From an uncultured bacterium (lineage in GTDB: Bacteria > Patescibacteriota > Minisyncoccia > Moranbacterales > UBA2206), in the NCBI GenBank assembly GCA_903841185.1, contig CAIMIV010000042.1:75319-112703 (forward strand): 37,385 nt of DNA. The letters are read 5' to 3'. Shown in pieces: positions 7,558-15,064 of this stretch (position 1 is its first letter; each line of letters begins with the position of its first letter). The notes beneath the pieces were generated by a model, which ran no database searches, was not told the DNA's origin, and saw only the letters and a list, made by a program, of their open reading frames with translations. Position numbers and translations under genes: made by a program.

Positions 7558-8760
7558 ATGAAAGCATGGGATGTCATAAAATTGTCCACTAGAATGTTTA
7601 AGGCTCGGCCATCCCGAACTATTTTGACTGTGTTGGGAATGAGCGTGGGTATTGGCGCTATTTTGTTTTTGGTTTCTTTGGGCTATGGATTGCAAAAAAC
7701 CCTTTTGGAAAAAATTACTACCGCCGATTCCTTGCTGACACTGGATATTGCTGAGGGAAAATCCGGAGTGGTCAATCTGGATCATAGTGTAGTGGATGAG
7801 GTACGTGCAATGCCTGGGGTGACGGAGACGAGCCCATCTTTCAAGATTGCTTCCCAAGGGCTCATAAATGACATTTCGGCGGATTTGTCCGTGAATGCGG
7901 TTGAACCTACCTTCTTACGCTTAGGAGGCTATAAAATGAGCCAAGGAAAATCCATCTCCGATGACGATCCAAGTGGTATCATCATTAATTCTGCCGTAGC
8001 TCAGGTATTTGGCAAACAAATAGGTAGTGTTATCGGACAGGAGGTCAGTTTTACTTTCTTTGTTCCTGAAAATACTGACAATCCGGAAGCGCAAGAAAAA
8101 TTTAGGAAAGTTGATTCAGAAATTAAATATAAGATAGTGGGCGTGATTGAGGGGGAAGAGGATGCTGTCTTTGTGCATGCAAAAACACTGGAGTATCTGA
8201 AGATTGAAAAATTTAGCACATTGAAAGTGCGCTGTGCGGATAGTGGGGCGATGAAAGCGGTTCGCGACAAAATCATTGAAAAAGGACTTTTGGTTTCTTC
8301 GCTTTCGGATACTGTAGAACAGGCTAACCAGGTATTTAGCGTGATTCAACTAGTGTTGATGCTGTTTGGCATAGTAGCCTTGATTGTTAGTGCTATTGGA
8401 ATGTTTAACACTATGACCATTGCTCTTTTGGAGCGAACGGAAGAGATTGGTATTATGAAATCCATTGGTGCTTCCAATACAGCGGTCTCCCTGATGTTTG
8501 TGACAGAGGCCACGGTGATGGGATTTTTGGGCGGTCTGGGAGGGGTGGCGATTGGATATGTCGGTGGGGAAATGTTTAACATCTCCATTAATCTGATAGC
8601 TAGTCGTTTTGGCGGCGAATCAGTAGATCTTTTCTATAGCCCGCCATCCTTTGTTTTGGGAATTATCATCTTTGCGGCCGTAGTAGGTTTTATGACCGGC
8701 GTGGTTCCGGCCAGAAGAGCCAGTAGTATTGATCCGTTGGATGCGTTGCGTTACAAATAG
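7558..8760 (+). CDS. MacB/FtsX-type ABC transporter permease
   Basis: 400-aa permease with the MacB_PCD plus FtsX layout. An N-terminal membrane helix (RTILTVLGMSVGIGAILFLV) is followed by a large extracytoplasmic domain of about 220 residues. Three C-terminal helices follow (VIQLVLMLFGIVALIVSAIG, then VTEATVMGFLGGLGGVAIGY, then FVLGIIIFAAVVGFMTGVV). The conserved cytoplasmic loop ALLERTEEIGIMKSIGA contacts the ATPase, and the typical end PARRASSIDPLDALRYK is present. These transporters move substrates by mechanotransmission, often peptides or lipoproteins; the substrate is not evident here. No periplasmic adaptor gene is nearby. Confidence 0.93.
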   Translation: MKAWDVIKLSTRMFKARPSRTILTVLGMSVGIGAILFLVSLGYGLQKTLLEKITTADSLLTLDIAEGKSGVVNLDHSVVDEVRAMPGVTETSPSFKIASQGLINDISADLSVNAVEPTFLRLGGYKMSQGKSISDDDPSGIIINSAVAQVFGKQIGSVIGQEVSFTFFVPENTDNPEAQEKFRKVDSEIKYKIVGVIEGEEDAVFVHAKTLEYLKIEKFSTLKVRCADSGAMKAVRDKIIEKGLLVSSLSDTVEQANQVFSVIQLVLMLFGIVALIVSAIGMFNTMTIALLERTEEIGIMKSIGASNTAVSLMFVTEATVMGFLGGLGGVAIGYVGGEMFNISINLIASRFGGESVDLFYSPPSFVLGIIIFAAVVGFMTGVVPARRASSIDPLDALRYK

Positions 8761-8792
8761 CATAAGCATAAAAAAGTTTCTGAGTTTATATA

Positions 8793-8823
8793 AATAGTCG
8801 GGCTAGTCCCGGCTATTTTTTTC
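8793..8823 (+). terminator. Terminator of the ABC operon
   Basis: AATAGTCGGG (8793-8802) / CCCGGCTATT (8808-8817), with one G-T pair and a 5-nt loop, then a run of eight T. Confidence 0.9.
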
Positions 8824-8834
8824 CAAAAAAATAG

Positions 8835-8879
8835 GCCCTATGTAAAAATTCAGATTCGAATTTTCGCATAGGGCTTTTT
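8835..8879. terminator. Bidirectional terminator
   Basis: GCCCTATG (8835-8842) / CATAGGGC (8867-8874), with an inner AAAATTC/GAATTTT stem. It is flanked by an A-run on the left and a T-run on the right, so it can act on both strands. It most directly serves the minus-strand gene ending at 8891. Confidence 0.85.
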
Positions 8880-8890
8880 GCTGTGGAATC

Positions 8891-9331
8891 TCATACTCTT
8901 AGTATGGTGTGAGCCAAGGGCTGATGAGCATCCATCATTGCGTGAAGGCGATCATAATATGCCTTCTTTTCAGGGTGAAGATTTTCATCCCAGATGCAAA
9001 GAAGACGGTATTTGCAGCCTACTTGGTCGCAATAGCCGTGCCTAGCTGAGCCAAAGCAGGGAGAATACCCTTCTTTTTCTTGCTTCGCTCGGAATTTCTC
9101 TCCGGAAGACGAGCGAGCTAGGCACTCCGGGCAGCAGCTATGGCTAATAAGTACGCCATTATCAAACAATTCCTGAGTAGATGGTCTTCTTTGGTTCAGC
9201 TCCAATATGGCAAGGCTGATTTCCCAAAAAATTTCCTTAGGCGGAGCTTCTCCAAACCAAATCAAATTGCAGGAGGAGCAACCCCTCAAATACGCCCGGT
9301 ACTCCCTAGCTAAGCTAATAGAATCTTTCAT
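8891..9331 (-). CDS. Cys-rich 146-aa protein with two metal-binding-like modules
   Basis: Likely a small zinc-ribbon-type protein; no characterised family is assigned. An excellent Shine-Dalgarno (AAAGGAGG, 5 nt before ATG) fixes the start. Module 1 pairs CSSC (near residue 18) with GVLISHSCCPECLARS (near residue 60). It resembles the CSSCK...SHGICPECL ribbon found in many bacterial signalling and orphan proteins. Module 2 is SPCFGSARHGYCDQVGCKYR with a following LC, a dense five-Cys block. The chain has no membrane segment. It has its own promoter (9528-9555) with a leader of about 190 nt and a strong terminator. Zinc binding and regulation are inferences from the spacing of the cysteines. 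Confidence 0.8.
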   Translation of the reverse strand: MKDSISLAREYRAYLRGCSSCNLIWFGEAPPKEIFWEISLAILELNQRRPSTQELFDNGVLISHSCCPECLARSSSGEKFRAKQEKEGYSPCFGSARHGYCDQVGCKYRLLCIWDENLHPEKKAYYDRLHAMMDAHQPLAHTILRV

Positions 9332-9483
9332 GATGTCCTCCTTTGCAAGTAGAATTTTTTTGAGTATGTATCAGCTTCTTGAAAAGAACAAAAGACAACT
9401 TCCAATAAAGAAACTGTCTTCTGTTTTCAAAGCAACTAACTTTGACTGTCTATTCAAATGTATATTTGTTTTTGTTTTCAACA

Positions 9484-9567
9484 ACACCCCCCGCAGCACA
9501 AATATATCCCAACATTTATCTATTTATATTATACTGCGAATCTTAAAAAAGTAAATGAGGGGGGTGT
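9484..9567. repeat. 9-bp GC-rich inverted repeat bracketing a promoter
   Basis: ACACCCCCC (9484-9492) is the reverse complement of GGGGGGTGT (9559-9567). The two arms stand out in AT-rich surroundings and lie on either side of the minus-strand promoter at 9528-9555, so they could be paired regulator sites. Chance is possible. Confidence 0.4.
9528..9555 (-). promoter_or_regulatory. Promoter of the Cys-rich gene
   Basis: Minus strand TTTACT (9555-9550), 16-nt spacer, perfect TATAAT (9533-9528). The long leader to the ATG at 9331 contains no obvious known riboswitch. Confidence 0.6.
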
Positions 9568-9591
9568 GGATAACTTTTTCAAATCAATAAA

Positions 9592-9624
9592 TAAAAAAGA
9601 GCACAGGGAAAGATCCATATGCTC
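9592..9624 (-). terminator. Candidate terminator of the 80-aa gene
   Basis: On the minus strand GAGCA (9624-9620) and TGCTC (9603-9599) form a short stem with a large loop, followed by a T-run from the A-run 9592-9598. It is weak by stem length. Confidence 0.45.
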
Positions 9625-9676
9625 ACTTGGTTGGTAGGGGTTTTTGTCCAGGTGCGTCGTTCCGTCATCTAGGCAT

Positions 9677-9919
9677 TTATCCCGCGGCTGTTCTAAATAA
9701 TTCCGTGAACTCCTCACCTGAATTAATTTTCTGATACATCGTATAGATTTCAGCTTTGCTGAAATTTTCAAAGTCAGGGGGGTGGCTAATGGTCGTTAGG
9801 CCATCAGCTAGACTAAGTCGATGCATCCTTCTTCCCGGCCTAATAGAATCACTGATCCAGGTTATTAATTGCAGAACAGAACCATCTTTTAATGTCTTTT
9901 TTTTCACAGTCTTGCTCAT
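9677..9919 (-). CDS. 80-aa orphan protein
   Basis: It starts MSKTVKKKTLKDGSVLQL with an AAGGAGAG Shine-Dalgarno a few bases before the ATG. It is preceded by a perfect consensus promoter (9997-10025), which argues for a real, well-expressed gene. The lysine-rich start is followed by a mixed region (RPGRRMHRLSLADGLTT) and a helical acidic C-terminal half (ENFSKAEIYTMYQKINSGEE). No signal peptide, membrane segment or recognised motif. Function unknown. Confidence 0.7.
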   Translation of the reverse strand: MSKTVKKKTLKDGSVLQLITWISDSIRPGRRMHRLSLADGLTTISHPPDFENFSKAEIYTMYQKINSGEEFTELFRTAAG

Positions 9920-9996
9920 CCTGCTCTCTCCTTGGTGTTTTTTGAACTAGGGGGTATATTTTTAAACAGCTTTCATTCTAATCCTCACAATTTATG

Positions 9997-10025
9997 ATTA
10001 TAGGCGCCTCTCAATTACTTGTCAA
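9997..10025 (-). promoter_or_regulatory. Perfect consensus promoter of the 80-aa gene
   Basis: Minus strand TTGACA (10025-10020), exactly 17 nt, TATAAT (10002-9997). The start site near 9990 gives a leader of about 70 nt. Confidence 0.85.
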
Positions 10026-10034
10026 ATTTGATAT

Positions 10035-10077
10035 AAAAAACGCCTTGGTAATAGTTGTTAACTACCAAGGCGGTTTT
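10035..10077. terminator. Terminator of the exported 139-aa gene
   Basis: A perfect 10-bp stem CGCCTTGGTA (10041-10050) / TACCAAGGCG (10063-10072), with an A-run on the left and TTTTT on the right. It works on the minus strand for the gene ending at 10103. Confidence 0.9.
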
Positions 10078-10102
10078 TGAGCTTTCTAGCTTGTGGTTGG
10101 AG

Positions 10103-10522
10103 TCATTCGATTCCGAACCACCCTTTGAATCTTTCTTGGATCTCCGGAGGTAGCGATCCAATTCGCGGAACGCATTTTTCTTCAAAGGCAGGGTATCCAC
10201 CTTCAATTAAGAAGCGATCGCTAGGGGCAGAGTGGGAGATGTCCTTCTCTAACACCATTTTCCCTTCCTCAATCTTGAGGATGATATATTCTATGGTCAC
10301 CTTGCCGGATCGGTTGTGGATAATGCCATAACCCGTCACGCTCCCATCGGTCATGATGTTAACCCGACATGATCCGTCCGGCAAATCCAGCGAATAGCTG
10401 AACAACATTGCACTGTTGGTGTTTTCCCTTGGTTCCTTTCGCCACTCATCAGCAAAGGCTGTGGAAGAAGCCAATAAAGAAATAGCCAAGACTACTAATA
10501 ATATGGTGCATGATTTTTTCAT
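10103..10522 (-). CDS. Exported 139-aa protein, unknown
   Basis: The start at 10522 (MKKSCTILLVVLAISLLASS) is chosen because it gives a textbook Sec signal peptide with cleavage after TAFA. The frame extends 22 codons further upstream but without signal-peptide logic; GGAG lies 10 nt before the chosen ATG. The mature part (about 114 aa) starts DEWRKEPRENTNSAM and is mostly beta-strand-like, with CRVNIMTDGSVTGYGII and a second Cys in EEKCVPRIG, so one disulfide is possible. Likely secreted or surface-located. It has a perfect consensus promoter and its own terminator. No family recognised. Confidence 0.75.
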   Translation of the reverse strand: MKKSCTILLVVLAISLLASSTAFADEWRKEPRENTNSAMLFSYSLDLPDGSCRVNIMTDGSVTGYGIIHNRSGKVTIEYIILKIEEGKMVLEKDISHSAPSDRFLIEGGYPAFEEKCVPRIGSLPPEIQERFKGWFGIE

Positions 10523-10617
10523 TGTCGGTCTTCTCCAATTTTCTAAGAACATCCTTTCTGATAAATTCCAGGTTTTCGCTAAAAGCAAGAAACCCGCCTA
10601 TTCAACCGTAATTATGT

Positions 10618-10646
10618 ATTATACACCCAAACATCAATTTTGTCAA
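10618..10646 (-). promoter_or_regulatory. Perfect consensus promoter of the exported protein
   Basis: Minus strand TTGACA (10646-10641), 17-nt spacer, TATAAT (10623-10618). The leader to 10522 is about 90 nt. Confidence 0.85.
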
Positions 10647-10685
10647 CAAATTGTAAATGATCCATTTTTTCACTAAGGAATTTGG

Positions 10686-10694
10686 TGCTATAAT
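10686..10694 (+). promoter_or_regulatory. Extended -10 promoter of the antiporter
   Basis: TGCTATAAT fits the extended -10 pattern TGNTATAAT. No good -35 is visible. The start site near 10701 gives a very short leader (about 19 nt) with no Shine-Dalgarno. Confidence 0.6.
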
Positions 10695-10719
10695 TAAAAA
10701 ATAAACATTCATTAAAAAA

Positions 10720-11940
10720 ATGAGCCACTCTGATATAATTTTATTTATTTTTTCCTTAGCCATCCTATTGTTGATGGCTATTGTTTCTGGTCGTCTCGCT
10801 CAATATCTCAGGATGCCCAAAGTTATCGGTGAGCTGGTGGGAGGCATCATTCTGGGACCGACCGTTTTGGGATTGTGGTATCCGGATATTAAGGAACTGC
10901 TATTCGCTTCTTCCGGTTCGGTTTTTCAAGCCAGAGATGCTCTCGTCAAATTAGGGGCGATTCTGTTGCTGTTTGTCATCGGGCTGGAAATTAATTTGCC
11001 TAAAATCAAGGAACTGAGAAAAACCATCGCTTGGACCAGTTTTTTTGGTTCATCCTTTCCTTTCGTTTTGGGACTAGCTTCCGTATTCCTCTTTCCGCAG
11101 ATTTGGAATTATTCGCCTGTCCAAAACAAATGGCTCTTGCCTCTATTTATCGGCACGGCCCTTTCTATTTCTGCGTTGCCGGTTATTGCTAGAATTCTGC
11201 TTGACCTAGGTCTTATCAAGAGCAAAGTTGGTTCCGTAATTTTAGCTACTGCCACTATTGACGATATCGTCGGCTGGATAATGTTTGCCATAATCGTGGC
11301 TAATTTCTCTCCTGACGCAAAGCATATTAACCCAGCTATAACTGCTTTTGGCATCATAGCAATGTTTGTCTTTACTATCACCATTGGGAAAAAACTAGCC
11401 AAGAAATTGACACTTTGGATTGAAAAGAAAAATGACAGCGATAGTTTGTTTTTGGGTATTACTTTAGTACTAGTTCTTCTAAGTGCCACCCTAGCTGAGA
11501 AAATTGGCATCCATGCAGTCCTTGGAGCCTTTCTGGTAGGAATCGCTTTTTCCAGCGACGAACCACACAAAATGCATACTGCGATGCGTCAAATGATTCT
11601 CTCTTTCTTTTCACCATTATATTTTGTCGCTGTCGGACTGCAAGTAGATTTTTTGAAACACTTTGATTTTACGTTGGTGCTCACGGTTATCGGCATAGCC
11701 ACTTTGGGAAAGGTTCTGGGCGCGTTTATCGGAGCAAAAATATCCAAACTCAGCACGCAGGAATCTCTAGCTGTTGGATTTGGAATGAATGCCAGGGGTG
11801 CGGTTGAAATTATTTTGGCTACTTCAGCTTACCAAGCCAAGCTCATAGATGAGAGGATCTTTGTGGCGATTGTTATTATGGCGATAGTTACAACTCTGAT
11901 GAGTGGACCGCTGATGAAAAAAACACTAACGTGGAAATAA
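10720..11940 (+). CDS. CPA2-family Na+/H+ (or K+/H+) antiporter
   Basis: 406-aa polytopic membrane protein of the NapA/Kef/GerN type, with about 12-13 membrane helices from residue 4 to the end. It shows the family start (VIGELVGGIILGPTVLGLW) and the ion-binding Asp pair ATATIDDIVGW (D181-D182), which is typical of electrogenic Na+/H+ exchange. It also has HAVLGAFLVGIAF and GFGMNARGAVEIILA (helix 10 region). It lacks the C-terminal TrkA_N/RCK domain of full Kef channels. It would serve pH and sodium homeostasis at the inner membrane. It is single-gene, with an extended -10 promoter and a terminator at 11966. Confidence 0.93.
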   Translation: MSHSDIILFIFSLAILLLMAIVSGRLAQYLRMPKVIGELVGGIILGPTVLGLWYPDIKELLFASSGSVFQARDALVKLGAILLLFVIGLEINLPKIKELRKTIAWTSFFGSSFPFVLGLASVFLFPQIWNYSPVQNKWLLPLFIGTALSISALPVIARILLDLGLIKSKVGSVILATATIDDIVGWIMFAIIVANFSPDAKHINPAITAFGIIAMFVFTITIGKKLAKKLTLWIEKKNDSDSLFLGITLVLVLLSATLAEKIGIHAVLGAFLVGIAFSSDEPHKMHTAMRQMILSFFSPLYFVAVGLQVDFLKHFDFTLVLTVIGIATLGKVLGAFIGAKISKLSTQESLAVGFGMNARGAVEIILATSAYQAKLIDERIFVAIVIMAIVTTLMSGPLMKKTLTWK

Positions 11941-11956
11941 AAAATTATATTATGAA

Positions 11957-12013
11957 TGTCTAATCAAAAAAGCCATCCGACGGGGATGACTTTTTGCTTT
12001 GTTGGGGCTATGG
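11957..12013 (+). repeat. Direct repeat copy 1 (hairpin-bearing)
   Basis: This ~57-bp segment includes GTCTAAT, an A-run, GCCATCC, GGATGACTTTTT, GCTTTG and GGGA. It closely matches a copy in the same orientation at 14044-14100. The two copies flank the 599-aa minus-strand gene, possibly as boundaries of an inserted cassette or as a duplicated terminator. Apart from this, 11941-12149 holds only AT-rich sequence. Confidence 0.65.
11966..11996 (+). terminator. Terminator of the antiporter gene
   Basis: AAAAAGCCATCC / GGATGACTTTTT, with one internal mismatch, followed by T-rich sequence. It lies within the repeat copy at 11957. Confidence 0.7.
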
Positions 12014-12149
12014 GACGAAATCGGAAGTTATTTAATTCAAAATATGTTGGTGGTATTTTTTTAGCTACTTTAGCAAGTTTGCAAATTATAAAAGAGGCGA
12101 CGAGGATTGATTGACGTCTCATATATTAGTAAAGATAATTTTTTGTAGC

Positions 12150-13949
12150 TTAATTTTTGAGATTGAATTTAAAAATTTTGTCCGGCAGCGGCTTAACATC
12201 TGAACTGCCGTTTAGATCCTGCTTCAGTGTGAAGGTTATGTAATTTTTGTCCTTAGTATACTCACAATCGAAATTTGTGTACTGCTCCAATTCTTTTTGG
12301 TCAGAAACATCAAAAACTTTTTTGCCATCCGGCAAAGAAAAGACAACTCCTGTTCCACCGCCCATGCCTGGAGACATACAACCATAAACATATTTATCTC
12401 CTTCGGTAAAGCCGAGTTTTTCCGGCCCATCCATGCCTGCCACTTGCTTTTTCTCTTTCACGTCATAGATAGAAGTTCCAGACCATTCCCAGCCGCCGGC
12501 AAGATATTTTAGGTATCTTCCGCTTGGAGAGAATTTAGGATCATGAAAAATTTTCACTTGGCCGATACCTTGCTTCTCGAAATCATTCCCTGCTTTATCA
12601 ATAATAATTTCTTTTCCATTCTCAGTCAGTACGATATAATTCTGGTCACCGATATTTTTGGTGAAAGCTGTGTATGGCCCAAAAGAAACAATCGCGCTGG
12701 TTATTTCTTCCGAAGCAATGGTTTTGAGCTGGCTATTGACTACCTGCATTGTTGCATGATAAATAGTAGGCGTGTTATTATGTTCTTGATAATCGACATA
12801 GAACTCATAACTATTGTCACCCTTGTTTTTGAAATCGCGCGGATCTGCTTTCATCGCATTCTTGTACCATGTCTGATATGTAGAAAAATCGGCTGGTTTT
12901 TGGGAATACATAGCATAAGCTTGATCTAATTTCCCGTTGGTGATTAGCCAATAATATTTGCGGATAATTGTAATGTTGGGATCTTCACCAGAAATTTGTT
13001 CAAATTCACTCTGAGTTTTAGGCACTGGCCTAAAAGCAGTTATTGTATTGCTGAATTGTTCAAATTCTTTCCGTTCTTGGCTGAATTGTTCTTTGGTTTT
13101 TATTGGAAATCCATTTTCAACTTGCGTTGTTTTGTTGCCAGTGAAAAATTCATCAAGTGTTCCCAATTCTTCATGTATTTGATTAGCTCGATCAACCACA
13201 CGACTTACCAAAACATTATCAAAATAGCCATTAGCAAGTTTTTTGAAAGACAATAATCTGAGGTCATAAGTATAAAGAGCTCCGATATTATTAAAATTGA
13301 AGAATTCCTTATTTTGTGTTAAGGCAACCTTGACTCCATTCGCACAATCAGAATAAATGGTTTTTAAGGTATCCGGATTCATTTCCATTTCATTATTCCA
13401 AGCATAGTTATACCCGATTTTATAATTGCAAATACTGCCTCCATTCCGCAAGCTAACAACATCGTCGGTAGTTCCAGAATCATAGAAAGTGGTTGGCTCA
13501 TTGATATCTCGTTGGCTTTTCCCGCTATATTGATCATTGAAAAGCCTAATATGTATTTGATTATTTTTTTCAAAATTAATATTAAGCGCATTTTCATAAT
13601 AGATATTCTGTGTTTCAAAAGTTTCTTTCATATTTGAAATATTCGTTATATTTTTGATTGGATCAGTGGTTGGTTCTCCCCATTCAATGGGATAGCAAAA
13701 TGCGATACCTAATGTATTTTGGTAATATTCTCTCCAGTCCTTTTGACAATTCAATTGGGGAGTTTTTGTTTGTACAGAATTAACCGATGTTTCATTGGTT
13801 ATGCGTTGACTTAATTGATTCCCGGGCGACAGAGTCACTGGTTGTTTATTGATCAAATAAAAAATTCCGCCAAGCATTACAGCTAAAATTAAAATGATTC
13901 CAATCGCAATTTCGGTTTTTATTTTGTTATTCATATTGTCGTTGTGCAT
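12150..13949 (-). CDS. 599-aa membrane-anchored extracytoplasmic protein, unknown
   Basis: The N-terminus has a short charged head and one membrane helix (IAIGIILILAVMLGGIFYLI), then a Ser/Thr/Asn-rich linker (about 36-65) and a large outside domain. The start may be the ATG at 13949 or the in-frame ATG at 13934 (MNNKIK); neither has a Shine-Dalgarno. In the ectodomain, CQKDW...TLGIAFCYPIEWG resembles the start of the PsbP-like domains often seen in Parcubacteria lipoproteins and anchored proteins. A middle part (EDPNITIIRKYYWLITNGKL) resembles an NTF2-like stalk. The C-terminal 170 residues look like beta-propeller or WD-type repeats (KFSPSGRYLKYLAGG). These domain calls are by eye. Flanking direct repeats (11957, 14044) suggest a cassette. 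Confidence 0.8.
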   Translation of the reverse strand: MHNDNMNNKIKTEIAIGIILILAVMLGGIFYLINKQPVTLSPGNQLSQRITNETSVNSVQTKTPQLNCQKDWREYYQNTLGIAFCYPIEWGEPTTDPIKNITNISNMKETFETQNIYYENALNINFEKNNQIHIRLFNDQYSGKSQRDINEPTTFYDSGTTDDVVSLRNGGSICNYKIGYNYAWNNEMEMNPDTLKTIYSDCANGVKVALTQNKEFFNFNNIGALYTYDLRLLSFKKLANGYFDNVLVSRVVDRANQIHEELGTLDEFFTGNKTTQVENGFPIKTKEQFSQERKEFEQFSNTITAFRPVPKTQSEFEQISGEDPNITIIRKYYWLITNGKLDQAYAMYSQKPADFSTYQTWYKNAMKADPRDFKNKGDNSYEFYVDYQEHNNTPTIYHATMQVVNSQLKTIASEEITSAIVSFGPYTAFTKNIGDQNYIVLTENGKEIIIDKAGNDFEKQGIGQVKIFHDPKFSPSGRYLKYLAGGWEWSGTSIYDVKEKKQVAGMDGPEKLGFTEGDKYVYGCMSPGMGGGTGVVFSLPDGKKVFDVSDQKELEQYTNFDCEYTKDKNYITFTLKQDLNGSSDVKPLPDKIFKFNLKN

Positions 13950-13976
13950 TTAAAAGTTAGATTTTTAACTGCTTAA

Positions 13977-13985
13977 ATTATATCA
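13977..13985 (-). promoter_or_regulatory. Extended -10 promoter of the 599-aa gene
   Basis: Minus strand TGATATAAT (13985-13977), about 27 nt upstream of the ATG at 13949, giving a leader of about 20 nt. No clear -35. Confidence 0.5.
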
Positions 13986-14043
13986 TAAATATCTTAACTT
14001 TGGGAAATAGACAGCACTACATTCTACCTATGTCATTAGCCTA

Positions 14044-14100
14044 GAGTCTAATAAAAAAAGCCATCCTTGGAGATGACTTTTCGCTTTGCTGAGGAAGTGG
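14044..14100 (+). repeat. Direct repeat copy 2
   Basis: Partner of 11957-12013: GAGTCTAAT, an A-run, GCCATCC, GGAGATGACTTTT, CGCTTTG and GTGGGA in the same order and orientation. No plus-strand gene ends here, so a plain terminator role is unlikely for this copy. The rest of 13950-14255 has a small AGCTT/AAGCT hairpin (near 14130-14145) and no gene. Confidence 0.65.
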
Positions 14101-14196
14101 GAACTCGTTTAGTTTTAGAGTTTTCCAGCTTGAACGCAAGCTAGAATCTCTTCATGCAGAATTCCATTTGAAACAATACACCCTTGTTTTTTTGTA

Positions 14197-14239
14197 TAAA
14201 AAAACCGTTCCGCATATCAATGATATGTATTCGGAACGG
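14197..14239 (-). terminator. Terminator of the 180-aa gene
   Basis: CCGTTCCG (14205-14212) / CGGAACGG (14232-14239), with an inner CATATC/GATATG stem. On the minus strand it is followed by a T-run (the A-run at 14197-14204). Confidence 0.9.
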
Positions 14240-14255
14240 CTTTTGTCGAAATAGA

Positions 14256-14798
14256 CTATGAATATGAATTGAGTTTGATGACGACTATATCGAGATTGGT
14301 CGCAACCTCGAATTTTAGATCACCAGTGGATTTTGACGCATAGGGAAAGAACAAGCATTTTTTCCCTGTAATTTTAGCCAATGGAGACTCCTCATTGCTA
14401 AACAGCTCTTGGTTTATTTCTTGCAAGAATTTTCTTGCGTCAAAAATCGAGGTATCCTCGCTCATCACTAAAAAAAATTCATCCGTCTCTTCATTTTTCA
14501 CAATCACCATTTTGGTTGACCCTGGGTGGTCTTTCAACGCATGTTCATTACAAGAGTGTTGTCTCCGGATATTAGAGAGAAGAAATGTTGTGTCGCCAGC
14601 CGTGAGTTTTCCTCCGCTAGAAGAGGAAAATAAGTCCACTATAAAATTAATTTCTTGATCCCTAGTTTTTTTGTCAGAGGGATAGATGTGCACGACAATC
14701 GAAGTGTCGGTGCCTGCTGTATCAATGATGATAAATTTACCATTAATAATAACTATTTTTCCAATAGCTTCAGTCATTGCTCTCATTGTTTTTTTCAA
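14256..14798 (-). CDS. 180-aa orphan protein with TTG start
   Basis: No family recognised. The TTG at 14798 is preferred because AGGAGG lies exactly 6 nt upstream; the next in-frame ATG (14786) would be 18 nt away. The protein is mostly beta-strand plus helix: IGKIVIINGKFIIIDTAG, DTSIVVHIYPSDKKT, a Ser/Gly-rich bend (SSSSGGKLTAGD), STKMVIVKN, FFLVMSEDTSIFDARKF and a C-terminal VATNLDIVVIKLNSYS. There is no signal peptide or membrane helix. It has its own promoter (14902-14930), a leader with a TGCCTA/TAGGCA hairpin (14825-14840), and a terminator. Confidence 0.75.
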   Translation of the reverse strand: MKKTMRAMTEAIGKIVIINGKFIIIDTAGTDTSIVVHIYPSDKKTRDQEINFIVDLFSSSSGGKLTAGDTTFLLSNIRRQHSCNEHALKDHPGSTKMVIVKNEETDEFFLVMSEDTSIFDARKFLQEINQELFSNEESPLAKITGKKCLFFPYASKSTGDLKFEVATNLDIVVIKLNSYS

Positions 14799-14901
14799 GG
14801 TACACCTCCTAGTGTAAATGTTTTTGCCTAACGGTAGGCATTAATAGAATATTAAGTTTTTTGCTTATTGTATCCATGAATCTTTCTTCAATGGATATAG
14901 C

Positions 14902-14930
14902 ATTATAGTCTGAAAAAAACAAAAAGTCAA
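14902..14930 (-). promoter_or_regulatory. Promoter of the 180-aa gene
   Basis: Minus strand TTGACT (14930-14925), 17 nt, TATAAT (14907-14902). The leader is about 95 nt. Confidence 0.8.
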
Positions 14931-14979
14931 ACGATTATATAAGTTGAGTGCATAGGGCGACTTATTTCACTCCTGCCTG

Positions 14980-15003
14980 TCACGTCGTTCGCGAACGACG
15001 TGA
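14980..15003. repeat. 24-bp perfect palindrome near tRNA-Gln
   Basis: TCACGTCGTTCG is followed directly by its reverse complement CGAACGACGTGA. It is GC-rich in an AT-rich spacer, downstream of the tRNA-Gln gene and past its terminator hairpin. Neither strand shows a T-run. Candidate roles are a protein-binding dyad or a mobile palindromic repeat. Confidence 0.7.
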
Positions 15004-15024
15004 TCCGTTCGAAGCCACTATTAT

Positions 15025-15057
15025 AAAAAAACTTCACCCAAAAGGGCGAAGTTTTTA
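15025..15057 (-). terminator. Terminator after tRNA-Gln
   Basis: AAACTTC-ACCC / GGGC-GAAGTTT with an AAAA-type loop. On the minus strand it is followed by TTTTTTATAA. Confidence 0.75.
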
Positions 15058-15064
15058 TTTTAGT

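Noticed and set aside
9332-9527. Riboswitch in the long leader of the Cys-rich gene
   Set aside because: No recognisable conserved riboswitch core, only AT-rich sequence and isolated C/G runs.
10015-10206. Minus-strand 63-codon ORF
   Set aside because: It lies across the terminator at 10035-10077 and overlaps the better supported exported-protein gene in another frame.
14044-14100. Second repeat copy as a functional terminator
   Set aside because: No gene on either strand ends next to it; the 180-aa gene already has a strong terminator at 14197-14239.
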